Position numbers and translations under genes: made by a program
NCBI GenBank assembly: GCA_910577235.1
Contig: CAJTMX010000022.1
Location: 1-64,000, forward strand
Origin: an uncultured Acetatifactor sp.
GTDB lineage: Bacteria > Bacillota > Clostridia > Lachnospirales > Lachnospiraceae
Length of the DNA: 64,000 bases
Direction: 5' to 3'
The notes under the pieces: generated by a model
Database searches by the model: none
What the model saw: only the letters and a program-made list of their open reading frames with translations
What the model was told of the DNA's origin: nothing
Shown: positions 26,787-34,718 of the stretch, one piece after another
Layout: every line of letters starts with the position of its first letter
How positions within the stretch are numbered: position 1 is the first letter of the stretch

Positions 26787-27638
26787 CTAGTACTCCTCAA
26801 TATGTATGGTCTTCGCCGACAGTATGCCGTACTTGATAATGGAATTGGCAAAGTTCTTAAACTTATCCGCCATATCGCTGACATAGAACTGATACTGATT
26901 CTCTCCCAGCGCCGGGGCATGGTCCCCCAGCAATCCCTTTTCTCCCAGCAGCTCCTTCAGCTCCCTGGCTGTCTCGTAAGCGGGATTGACCAGCGTTACT
27001 CCCTCTCCCACGACTCTTCCGAGAGTGGAACGTATCAGCGGATAATGTGTACATCCCAAGATCAAAGTGTCTATGTCCAGATCGATCAATTCCGACAGGT
27101 ACCTCTTGGCGATCTCATCTGTCACCGGGTCCACCCACAGCCCCTCCTCCACCAGAGGAACAAACAGCGGACATGCCTTTCCGTAGATTGTCACATCCTT
27201 ATTGAGCTGTGTTATGTACTGACTGTATATCTGACTGCCGATGGTGGCTTCCGTGGCGATCACGCCGATCCGTCCGTTGCGGGTAACTTCGCTGGCCACC
27301 CTGGCGCCGGGTTTCACCACTCCGATCATCGGAATGTCGCTCTCCCGCTCCAGATCATCCAGCGCGTACGCGCTGGCCGTGTTACATGCCACCACTATGG
27401 TCTTGACCTGAAAAGTGTTCAGGAAACGGACGATCTGTTTGGAAAACCTGGTCACGGTCTCCTTGGACTTGCTGCCATAGGGCACCCTGGCCGTATCGCC
27501 GAAATAAATGATTTTCTCATTGGGAATCTGCCGCATGATCTCACGGACAACCGTCAGCCCGCCTATTCCCGAATCAAAGACACCTATGGGCGCATTTTTG
27601 TCTGTGTGTTTCCACTCCACCATATTGTTATACCCCAT
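26787..27638 (-). CDS. murI: glutamate racemase
   Basis: This 283-residue enzyme converts L- to D-glutamate for peptidoglycan. Both catalytic cysteines are visible, in VVACNTASA and LILGCTHYPLI, along with the N-terminal GVFDSGIGGLTVVREI and YFGDTARVPYG. The frame opens at an ATG at 27638, only one base after the stop of the upstream small gene, giving translational coupling; an internal ATG (MVEWK, 27623) with GGGG upstream is an alternative start. Confidence 0.95.
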   Translation of the reverse strand: MGYNNMVEWKHTDKNAPIGVFDSGIGGLTVVREIMRQIPNEKIIYFGDTARVPYGSKSKETVTRFSKQIVRFLNTFQVKTIVVACNTASAYALDDLERESDIPMIGVVKPGARVASEVTRNGRIGVIATEATIGSQIYSQYITQLNKDVTIYGKACPLFVPLVEEGLWVDPVTDEIAKRYLSELIDLDIDTLILGCTHYPLIRSTLGRVVGEGVTLVNPAYETARELKELLGEKGLLGDHAPALGENQYQFYVSDMADKFKNFANSIIKYGILSAKTIHIEEY

Positions 27639-27639
27639 T

Positions 27640-27903
27640 TTATGAATTCTTCCAGAGCTTTTCCAGCAGCTCCAGCAATCTGCTGCGATAACGCACCTGT
27701 CCCGGCTCTGCCTCCTGCAATGCTCTGCGCAGCTGATCCGCAGTCATCTGCTCCGCCTGTTTGAGCTGTCCCTGCTCTGTCTCCTCTTCACATACGACAT
27801 TGCAGGTATCCGAAGTGATCACCAGCTGCGGATATACAAGTCCCCAGCCGCCGGCATACAGACTGAAACACAGAGCCAACCTGACGATAAATCTTTTTTC
27901 CAT
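27640..27903 (-). CDS. small exported protein of unknown function
   Basis: This 87-residue protein begins with a hydrophobic signal-type segment (FIVRLALCFSLYAGGWGLVY) and continues as a hydrophilic, helical, Gln/Glu-rich tail with two Cys residues (TCNVVCEEE). GGAG lies eight bases before the ATG. Its stop is one base from the murI start, so it is in the murI operon. I do not recognise the family; no function can be assigned. Confidence 0.65.
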   Translation of the reverse strand: MEKRFIVRLALCFSLYAGGWGLVYPQLVITSDTCNVVCEEETEQGQLKQAEQMTADQLRRALQEAEPGQVRYRSRLLELLEKLWKNS

Positions 27904-27985
27904 GACAATACTCCATTCCTGATTTTAATAGAGTTATTGCCATTTTGACGCAGGTTTATACACTGTTTCCGTTCCCCTGTTTCCC

Positions 27986-28666
27986 TCAGTGTTTTTTCTC
28001 ACTGCGGATCTGGGCGATGATTGCTTTCTTTTGATTATCTATATGCACATGGGCGGCTTGACTTGCCGCCTCTTTATCATTTTTTACGATGGCTTCGTAG
28101 ATCATCCGGTGCTCGTCGATCAGACGCTGGTGCTGGCTGATATCCTTGATATATTCAAAACGGTATCTGTACATCTGCTCAGACAGATTGTTGATCAACT
28201 GGATCAGACGCTGGTTACCTGTGGCCTGCACGATGATATCATGCAGCTCCACATCCGCCCGGGCGATCTGTTTGATGTCTCTGGTTTTGACCGCGGTCTC
28301 AAATGCCTCGCAAGCCAGCTTAAGCCGCTCCGTGTCCTCCGGCGTGATCCTCTCGCAGGCAAGCTCCACACACAGGGCGTCCAGAGCCCTGCGGACCTCC
28401 AGCACATCATTCATGCTCTTTTCCGTGATCTGAGCCACCTCCGCTCCACGCCGGGGGATCATCGTCACCAGGCCCTCCAGCTCCAGCTTGCGGATGGCCT
28501 CCCTGATCGGGGTACGGCTGACCCCCAGCTTGTTGGCCAGATGGATCTCCATCAGCCGCTCGCCGGGCTTTAATTCCCCGGTCAGGATCGCCTGACGCAG
28601 GGTGTTGAACACCACGTCCCGCAGCGGTAAAAATTCATTCATCTGCATACTGAGATTATCCTGCAT
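27986..28666 (-). CDS. GntR-family regulator, FCD (FadR-like) type
   Basis: This 226-residue regulator has a winged helix-turn-helix at about 15-80 (LRQAILTGELKPGERLMEIH, LGVSRTPIREAIRKLELEGL) and an all-helical FCD effector domain at about 90-215, whose metal/ligand site residues include DVELHDIIV and the later His in EHRMIYEAI and HVHIDNQ. FCD regulators bind small organic acids; the ligand here is not evident. It is the second gene of an operon with ispE, and TTGTATACA-type sequences in the ispE promoter region could be its own operator. Confidence 0.9.
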   Translation of the reverse strand: MQDNLSMQMNEFLPLRDVVFNTLRQAILTGELKPGERLMEIHLANKLGVSRTPIREAIRKLELEGLVTMIPRRGAEVAQITEKSMNDVLEVRRALDALCVELACERITPEDTERLKLACEAFETAVKTRDIKQIARADVELHDIIVQATGNQRLIQLINNLSEQMYRYRFEYIKDISQHQRLIDEHRMIYEAIVKNDKEAASQAAHVHIDNQKKAIIAQIRSEKKH

Positions 28667-28700
28667 ATTTACCTCTCTTCCGCATACCGCCGGCCCGGCT

Positions 28701-29570
28701 TTATACGTTATATGTCACAAAAAGATCCCGGGCCAGACCCTGCCGCTTAAGTGTCTCTCTGGCCTGCCGGGCCTGTTTCTCCTCCCTATAGATGCCAAAC
28801 ACCGTAGGGCCGCTGCCGCTCATCAGACTGCCCAGCGCGCCCTGGGCAAGCATCTCCTCCTTGATCTGTCCGATCACCGGATATCGCTCCGCCGTAACCG
28901 TCTCCAGCACATTGCCCAGCCGGGCGGTCACGCCGCTCAGATCGCCGTTTTCAATGGCAAGGCGCATGCCGTCGATATCCGGGTGCTGCCATACGCCTGC
29001 GGCATCCAGATGCTCGTAGACATATTGGGTGGACACTTGAATATCCGGTTTGGCGATCAGCAAAACGCAGGGCGGGGCGGGCGGCAGCGGCGTGAGCAAC
29101 TCTCCGATCCCCTCAGCCAGCGCCGTGCCGCCCATGATACAATAGGGTACATCCGCGCCGATACGCACTCCCAACTCCCGCAGCCGTTCCTCTGACATCC
29201 CCAGAGAAAACAGGTCATTGAGTCCCAGCAGAGTGGCCGCCGCGTCGCTGCTGCCTCCTGCCATACCTGCGGCAATGGGAATATGCTTTTCCAGATGGAT
29301 CTCCACGCCCTCCTGCACATTGCCGGTCTCCGTCAGCAGCCGGGCGGCCTTGTAGATCAGATTGTCCTCCCCAACCGGCAGTTCACCGCTGTCGGTGGTG
29401 ATGCGGATACCGCTTTGCGCCGCCTTGAAAGTCAGCACATCATGGATTCCCACGGTCTGCATGATCATCCTCACCTCATGATAACCGTTCTCCAGCCGCC
29501 GCACCACGTCCAGGCCCAGATTAATCTTTGCGTATGCCTTTCGGGTCAATGTATTTGTCTCGTGACTCAT
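28701..29570 (-). CDS. ispE: 4-diphosphocytidyl-2-C-methyl-D-erythritol kinase
   Basis: This 289-residue GHMP-type kinase performs the fourth step of the MEP isoprenoid pathway. The N-terminal substrate residues AYAKINLGLDV, the ATP-binding glycine loop PIAAGMAGGSSDAAATL and the C-terminal SGSGPTVFG are all present. The ATG at 29570 has AGGACGG upstream and is driven by a consensus promoter at 29645-29673. A GntR regulator follows after 34 bp. Confidence 0.95.
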   Translation of the reverse strand: MSHETNTLTRKAYAKINLGLDVVRRLENGYHEVRMIMQTVGIHDVLTFKAAQSGIRITTDSGELPVGEDNLIYKAARLLTETGNVQEGVEIHLEKHIPIAAGMAGGSSDAAATLLGLNDLFSLGMSEERLRELGVRIGADVPYCIMGGTALAEGIGELLTPLPPAPPCVLLIAKPDIQVSTQYVYEHLDAAGVWQHPDIDGMRLAIENGDLSGVTARLGNVLETVTAERYPVIGQIKEEMLAQGALGSLMSGSGPTVFGIYREEKQARQARETLKRQGLARDLFVTYNV

Positions 29571-29599
29571 GAAATATCCGTCCTTCTATATTGATCTAC

Positions 29600-29656
29600 G
29601 CATTTTGTATTTCGGTTGCATTTTGTATACATGGATTGTACTAAATTATATACAAT
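29600..29656 (-). promoter_or_regulatory. operator-like repeats at the ispE promoter
   Basis: Two direct copies of GCATTTTGTAT (29600-29610 and 29618-29628), a TTGTATACA at 29623-29631 and TATACAAT at 29649-29656 overlap or follow the -10 box. The half-site GTATA/TATAC recurs at the pyrK promoter palindrome (49860-49876). Such sequences fit GntR-type operators; the assignment is inferred. Confidence 0.4.
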
Positions 29657-29673
29657 ATTAGCGCGTTTGTCAA
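29645..29673 (-). promoter_or_regulatory. consensus sigma-A promoter of ispE
   Basis: On the minus strand TTGACA (29673-29668) and TATAAT (29650-29645) are both perfect and 17 bp apart, about 75 bases before the ispE start. Confidence 0.85.
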
Positions 29674-29752
29674 TGCGCCGCAGACCAGGTTGTGGATAAT
29701 ATTTGAGGCGTCCTACAAGGCCACACATTCCTGCTATTAATCATTCCAGGCA

Positions 29753-29797
29753 AAAAGCGGACCGCCGCATCCGGAGAAAGACCATAGCGGCGGCATT
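29753..29797 (-). terminator. intrinsic terminator after the 758-residue lipoprotein
   Basis: On the minus strand GCCGCCGC pairs with GCGGCGG across about 20 bases and is followed, after a short gap, by TTTTT at 29757-29753. It lies 40 bases after the lipoprotein stop. Confidence 0.5.
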
Positions 29798-29835
29798 TAC
29801 TTATCCTGTTATATTTTGCTCAGCATATATTATTT

Positions 29836-32112
29836 TCAAAGCTCGTTCAAATATAGCGTTACGCGGCTCTGTATCTTTTTTACCGTTTCCTCCAGAGTAG
29901 CGTCCCCGGCAAAGTACATTCCCGTCTCCTCCTCCAGGATAACCCGGACAGGATTATTGTTATAGTAAGTGCCGGGATACAGATACACGGCGTTCGCCAC
30001 TATCTCTCTGACCCTTGCGAAATCCTCCTGCGCAGGATTCTGTACCTTATCAAAAGTATAGTTAAACTCCGTGGACATGTACGCTGCGCTCCTAAATGAT
30101 TCATTCAGATAGTTCTCAAAACTGTTTTTCCTGGCTGGAAATCCCCACTGTATAGAATCCTGTGTCTCCTGTGACAGCAGGAATTCCAGAAAATCCCAAG
30201 CGCCCGCTTTATTTTGTGAGGCGCTGTTCATAACAAACGCGTCCATGGTAATAAGGCGATTTTCCGCGCCGTCCCAGCCCGGATAACCAAGTACATAGCC
30301 TTCTGCACTGCTATCCAGCGCATTGCCCATGTTGCTGATGACCGTCGTCTTTAACAGCCATTCCTGTTCAAGGGATCTTCTGCCATTTAAGTTTGAAAGC
30401 TGTTTCAAAAGCGTTTCGACACTGTCCGCTTTTATAGGGTCCGGCACCTCAGCCTGCCATTCCTTACAGCCCTCCAGAATCTGACGGAATTCATCACAGT
30501 CAAAACAGCACTCTCTGTTCTCATAGTCCACGAAACGCTCCGCCATTCTTATACCCATGCAATATTTGAAAGCAGTCTGCCGGGATGCCGTGCCATATAT
30601 ACGCGATCCGTCACCCTGCACCAGTTCCAAAAAACGCAGGGGGGTCCAGTCTCCCAAGTCTATATTCTCCCTACAGAGCATGGTGTCTATCGAAAAACAC
30701 GGAATTACTATCACATTTTCCCCCATCACGTTGCCGGCCTCTCTGACAGATTCCAATATATCCTGCGTTCGCACGATCTCACTGGACTCGTAATAATCCG
30801 TCAGGTCCTCAAAGGCTCCCTTGGCCGCCAGGCTGCTCACGTCCAACCCCTTTACCTCTATGATATCCGGGCCTTCCCCGCGCAAAAGCTGCATTTCTAT
30901 TGTCCCCAAAAACTCCTCCTGCGCTGCCCTTGTAGTCAGATCTTCCTGCTCCAGCACTACTACTTTATATCTCCTGCTCTGACGGTTGTATCGCCGCACC
31001 AACTCCTCCATTTGACTGTCAAATTCATAGAACTCATGAAAAGAAGACCGGCTTATGGTTACAATCTCTTTTTCAGGATAGTCTTGGCAATATCTATTGT
31101 CAACGGAAACAAAGACAAGTTTTCCCCCATTCCATCCCACCATACCGGTTCCCCATTCCCGGCAAACCAGATGCACCTTTTCTTTGCCCCTGAAAATGTA
31201 GTCTACTTGGGTACCGTCTATCTGCACATACTCATCATCCCATCTCCACATTCTCTGAAATGTCTCATCCTCTGGAATATATTGCCACAGCCCCTCCTCA
31301 GTGGACAGATAAATACCATCTTCACGTCCTCCATACACCTGTAGGGGCACAACAGGACATACATATCTTTGGTGTTGGTTTGCATCTCCTCCCTCTATCT
31401 TTACAAAGACCGGTTCTTCTCCAGTGATACAGTACCCATAAATCTGTCCATTCCGCCCCTCCGCGATCCCTTCCAGGGCATCCAGCTTGGGCGTATACAC
31501 TTCCCTCAAATCACCGTCCGTTTCAAAGGCAAAGATACTACCATCGGCTCCGTAATCATAAAGATACACCCTGCCGTCCTCCGTAACCAGTCCCTGAGAA
31601 AGCCTTTCGCTTTTTCCAAGCAGCTGCTGCGCCAGATAGCTTTTCTCCCACAACATTTCCCCGTTTGCATTATATTTGAGCAGCGTGCCTTCTCCGCCGG
31701 AGTCCGTGAAGAACAAATAGCAGTTATCATCCCTGTCAACTAACATTGAGACCAAGCTATTCCCATCATAGACGATATAAGGCTGCGGTTCAAACTCATC
31801 CGATATCTCTCCCCTATATACGCACCAGACTCCGGGCTGCTTATCACGTTCATATCTTTCGACGCCAACGGCATATAGCCACTTTTCACTGGAAGTATAT
31901 GTTTTGATTGCCTCCAGCGGTACCGGCAACTCCATGTACCGGAACTCGGCCACCGCAACAGAGCCATTCTCATATACAGGCGAAATGGACTCCGGTCGTT
32001 CCCGGAGTCCACATGAATATAAAGTTAATGATATAATAAACAGCACTAGCCAGTAAATATATTGTTTGTTCTTACATTTAATAAAATCCATATATTTACT
32101 ATTTATCCACAT
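29836..32112 (-). CDS. lipoprotein: propeller-like domain fused to ABC solute-binding domain
   Basis: This 758-residue surface lipoprotein (lipobox LYSC near residues 31-34) is a homologue of the protein at 4328-6487. Residues about 60-345 carry propeller-like repeats (SSEKWLYAVGVERYE, GIYLSTEEGLWQYIPEDETF) and residues 350-758 an extracellular family 1 binding domain (ELVRRYNRQSRRYKVVVLEQ, RGEGPDIIEVKGLDVSSLAA, KGAFEDLTDYYESS). There are no permease genes beside it. The ATG at 32112 has GGAG eight bases upstream and overlaps the preceding Cys-rich gene by 14 bases, so the two are translated together. Confidence 0.8.
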   Translation of the reverse strand: MWINSKYMDFIKCKNKQYIYWLVLFIISLTLYSCGLRERPESISPVYENGSVAVAEFRYMELPVPLEAIKTYTSSEKWLYAVGVERYERDKQPGVWCVYRGEISDEFEPQPYIVYDGNSLVSMLVDRDDNCYLFFTDSGGEGTLLKYNANGEMLWEKSYLAQQLLGKSERLSQGLVTEDGRVYLYDYGADGSIFAFETDGDLREVYTPKLDALEGIAEGRNGQIYGYCITGEEPVFVKIEGGDANQHQRYVCPVVPLQVYGGREDGIYLSTEEGLWQYIPEDETFQRMWRWDDEYVQIDGTQVDYIFRGKEKVHLVCREWGTGMVGWNGGKLVFVSVDNRYCQDYPEKEIVTISRSSFHEFYEFDSQMEELVRRYNRQSRRYKVVVLEQEDLTTRAAQEEFLGTIEMQLLRGEGPDIIEVKGLDVSSLAAKGAFEDLTDYYESSEIVRTQDILESVREAGNVMGENVIVIPCFSIDTMLCRENIDLGDWTPLRFLELVQGDGSRIYGTASRQTAFKYCMGIRMAERFVDYENRECCFDCDEFRQILEGCKEWQAEVPDPIKADSVETLLKQLSNLNGRRSLEQEWLLKTTVISNMGNALDSSAEGYVLGYPGWDGAENRLITMDAFVMNSASQNKAGAWDFLEFLLSQETQDSIQWGFPARKNSFENYLNESFRSAAYMSTEFNYTFDKVQNPAQEDFARVREIVANAVYLYPGTYYNNNPVRVILEEETGMYFAGDATLEETVKKIQSRVTLYLNEL

Positions 32113-32413
32113 GTTTTATCTCCGTATAACTTCCTTCATATGAATATCTCTCAAAGTTTGGACATAATGGTGTTTGGCATGTGGTTCTACTATAGCATTC
32201 ATAAGCTGCTATAAATATATCACATTTTCTATGTTCTTCACACCTTTCCAAAAAGTTCAGAGAGATCAGCTGTGTGATATCTTCCCTTGTCACTCGGGTG
32301 CCGCAAAACGGACATGCCTCAGAATATACCGCCGCCACAGCCACACCGCTCTGTAGGCCAATCAGCAAACACAGTCCCACAGCTAACAACACTTTTTTCA
32401 TTTTTTCTTTCAT
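32099..32413 (-). CDS. small exported Cys-rich protein
   Basis: This 104-residue protein has a clear signal peptide (residues about 5-28, ending AVAA) and a mature part with eight cysteines, starting CPFCGT and including CEEHRKC and CQTPLCPN. The pattern suggests a zinc-ribbon or disulfide-bonded fold. AAAGGTGG precedes the ATG and a good promoter lies at 32463-32491. It overlaps the lipoprotein gene, hinting that the two products act together at the cell surface. No family was recognised. Confidence 0.65.
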   Translation of the reverse strand: MKEKMKKVLLAVGLCLLIGLQSGVAVAAVYSEACPFCGTRVTREDITQLISLNFLERCEEHRKCDIFIAAYECYSRTTCQTPLCPNFERYSYEGSYTEIKHVDK

Positions 32414-32462
32414 TACTTTACCACCTTTGATTCGCCTGTTAATAAATCAATTTTGTACTATG

Positions 32463-32491
32463 ATTTTACCGCGAACCCATGTATGTGTCAA
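32463..32491 (-). promoter_or_regulatory. sigma-A promoter of the Cys-rich/lipoprotein operon
   Basis: TTGACA (32491-32486) and TAAAAT (32468-32463) on the minus strand, 17 bp apart, 50 bases before the start codon. Confidence 0.75.
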
Positions 32492-32898
32492 TGCAGCAGC
32501 ACAAATCAAAGTCTTTTTGACAGTTCTGGCCCCTTTTACAGACGTAATACGCTCTGTCGGCGTTGCTGAGAACGTGCTCTTGCGGAGAAAATAGCCTCCT
32601 TAGTCCCTCCGGTACCCCTCTATATTATATGGCCGGATTCAGCGCTGACACTGGCGCTGGCTATGACAGGATACTCCCGGTCTGTGGGAACACACTCACA
32701 ACAGGATTGCCGCTCCGATGAAGAGATCTTTACATGGGGCAACACAAGTAATATTCATTCCTCAGCGAATTACCCCGTGGGTTTGGGGGAATACGGCAGT
32801 ATGTTCATTATTCTGGACACATCCCTGGATCATAGTTTCGCTGGTGAACACCCTCATGGAAAATTCCGGTGAAACTCCCCTGCTGGACATTCGCCCTT
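32492..32898. other. intergenic region without a recognisable gene
   Basis: About 400 bases between the end of the large operon and the Cys-rich gene promoter. Short open frames on the plus strand lack ribosome binding sites and similarity to anything I know. No clear terminator for the operon was found here. Confidence 0.5.
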
Positions 32899-33198
32899 TC
32901 ACTCCACATGCAGGATATTCATAAATCCGGTGATGGTAAAGACTTCCCGGACGCTCTCGTTGGCTCCCCGGACCGTCAGCCTGCCCTCCCGGCCTATCAT
33001 CCTCTTGTGGGCCGTCAGCAATACCCGCAGGCCCGCGGAGGAGATATACTGTAGCGGCGTAAGATCCAGCACCAGCTCACGTTCATCCGTCAGTTCCTCC
33101 CCCAGCGCTTTTTCCAGCTGGGGGGAGGTCATGGTATCCAATCTGCCTTCTAACTGTAGTACTAATTTATCCTGTTCCTTTCGTTTTGATATATTCAT
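32899..33198 (-). CDS. STAS-domain anti-sigma factor antagonist (RsbV/SpoIIAA-like)
   Basis: This 99-residue protein is a stand-alone STAS domain. It shows the phosphorylation-site segment DLTPLQYISSAGLRVLLTAH, in which the Ser of SSAG is the residue normally phosphorylated by an RsbW-type kinase and dephosphorylated by a SpoIIE/RsbU phosphatase. Both those activities are fused in the 1118-residue protein encoded upstream, so this is the natural third member of the partner switch. The ATG at 33198 has GGGAGG upstream. It is the last gene of the operon. Confidence 0.88.
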   Translation of the reverse strand: MNISKRKEQDKLVLQLEGRLDTMTSPQLEKALGEELTDERELVLDLTPLQYISSAGLRVLLTAHKRMIGREGRLTVRGANESVREVFTITGFMNILHVE

Positions 33199-33230
33199 GA
33201 TGTTCCTCCCTGCGTGTCTCGCTCCGATTT

Positions 33231-33506
33231 TTATTCTGCGTCTTCCCATGGGGGTTTTCTGGGAAACCCCACATGGTAGGTCACTTTTTCCATGACCAAC
33301 TCATGCTCACCGATCCTGTAACGCCCCAGAGACACGTCCCTTCCGATGATAACTCCCCGGGGATGGCTGTTTAGGCACCTATTGAGCAGTGCCGCCTGGG
33401 TTTCCCCGGTCTGCTCCGAAAAGGGGGCGTTGGGATCGATCCCTCCCACGGAAATCAGTTTCACATAACGGATTTCTTGCAGCGTGTCTTTTTCTCTGTC
33501 ACGCAT
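33231..33506 (-). CDS. uncharacterised small protein
   Basis: This 91-residue protein starts at 33506, overlapping the end of the DUF2589 gene by eight bases (ATG within the stop context), so it is translationally coupled. It has no signal peptide or membrane segment and reads as a small mixed alpha/beta domain (YVKLISVGGIDPNAPFSEQT, RYRIGEHELVMEKVTYHVGF). I do not recognise the family; its place between a DUF2589 protein and the STAS protein suggests a role in the same system. Confidence 0.65.
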   Translation of the reverse strand: MRDREKDTLQEIRYVKLISVGGIDPNAPFSEQTGETQAALLNRCLNSHPRGVIIGRDVSLGRYRIGEHELVMEKVTYHVGFPRKPPWEDAE

Positions 33507-34635
33507 CTGCCGCACTTCCCATGATCTCGCTGTACCGCGCCCTGGCATCCAGCATTTCCGCCTCCAGACTGTTCACGCGGCGCTGACTCTCCAGAAGGTT
33601 TTCCAGCGCTAATGCCAACTCCCCATAATAAGCCTCGCCATCGACATAAGCAGCCACATTGCCCCAATTATCCAGCGCTTTTAAGGCGAACGCATCCATC
33701 ACTTTCTCCTGCCCCTGGCCGCCGTCCGCGAGCAGGCGTACCCGCTCGCCCGCCTCGTCCATAAAAGTCTCCCAGCACTGGCGCACGGTTTCCATTGCCC
33801 CGGAGTAGGCCAGCGCCTGTTGCCGCACCTGTTCGTCCTGTTCCGCCTTCTGCTCTCCGCCAGGATTTTGTCCTGTCAGGTCCTTTAATTCCTCCTGTAG
33901 TCTGGACATGTTTTCTCTGTATACATGGAGCTGGGCCGCGGCCCGTTTCCTGAGCAGCAGCAGACGGACTTCCAGTCCCTCCCTGGCGGCCCGCAGCCTT
34001 TTCTCCGTCCCCGCGATGCCCTGGCCAAGTTCCCTGCGGCGCTCCGCTCTGGCCTGGGCCTGCCCGGAAAGGACGCCGCCATTCTCATCCCGCAGAGAGC
34101 TGTCCACCAGCACAGGCGTCATATTTGCCGCCATCATGTCCAGCACCCTGGCCAGTCCTTCCGGCACGCCGTGGTTGGCGGCCCGGATATCCACATGGTA
34201 CTTGGCGGAATTGTCGGTACTTCTGGTATTGGCCTGGTGGGCGCTGACATTGCCCGTGATGCCCACTTTCAGAGCGCCCGATTTCCCGCTGGCCCCGGCG
34301 CTCAGTTCCATGGCGGAGTCCCGGCGCTCGCTCTGCTTTACCTCAATATCAAAAAAGAGATTGACCTCATCTACCTGCAAATTGGGAATGGGCACCACTG
34401 CCAGCAGAGGGATATCCACCCGCATCTCCTCCATACTGCCGCCGTCTTCTCCCGGAATGAATCTGTGATATCCAAAGGCCGCTGTGCGGGTCTTTCCCTC
34501 ATGGTCAAAACCCACTTTTCTGATAAAATCCGCGGTGGACTCCGCCAGTTGAATACTTGCATCCGCTGCCGCCCGAAGAGGCGCTCCCATGAGCTGGTCC
34601 ATCTGTAGTCCCGCAAACTGTTCCGCTATCGCCAT
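33499..34635 (-). CDS. DUF2589-domain protein with coiled-coil C-terminus
   Basis: This 378-residue protein has an N-terminal DUF2589-like region (about 1-185): LMGAPLRAAADASIQLAEST, then MRVDIPLLAVVPIPNLQVDE followed by VNLFFDIEV, the core beta-strand pattern of that family. Residues about 195-378 are helical and charged, probably coiled coil. It has no signal peptide. The family has no known function. The operon carries a second DUF2589 gene on the other side of the 1118-residue sensor, suggesting the two form a heteromer. RBS is AGGAGGAA. Confidence 0.75.
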   Translation of the reverse strand: MAIAEQFAGLQMDQLMGAPLRAAADASIQLAESTADFIRKVGFDHEGKTRTAAFGYHRFIPGEDGGSMEEMRVDIPLLAVVPIPNLQVDEVNLFFDIEVKQSERRDSAMELSAGASGKSGALKVGITGNVSAHQANTRSTDNSAKYHVDIRAANHGVPEGLARVLDMMAANMTPVLVDSSLRDENGGVLSGQAQARAERRRELGQGIAGTEKRLRAAREGLEVRLLLLRKRAAAQLHVYRENMSRLQEELKDLTGQNPGGEQKAEQDEQVRQQALAYSGAMETVRQCWETFMDEAGERVRLLADGGQGQEKVMDAFALKALDNWGNVAAYVDGEAYYGELALALENLLESQRRVNSLEAEMLDARARYSEIMGSAADA

Positions 34636-34718
34636 AATATTCCTCCTGCTAAATCAAATCAATGCGCGATGGCTCTAAAGGACAGAGTCCTCGCATATAC
34701 CCTTCAATCCCACAATAT

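Noticed and set aside
32663..32924. Small plus-strand ORFs between the operon end and the Cys-rich gene
   Set aside because: No RBS, no recognisable sequence features, and they run into the STAS gene on the opposite strand.
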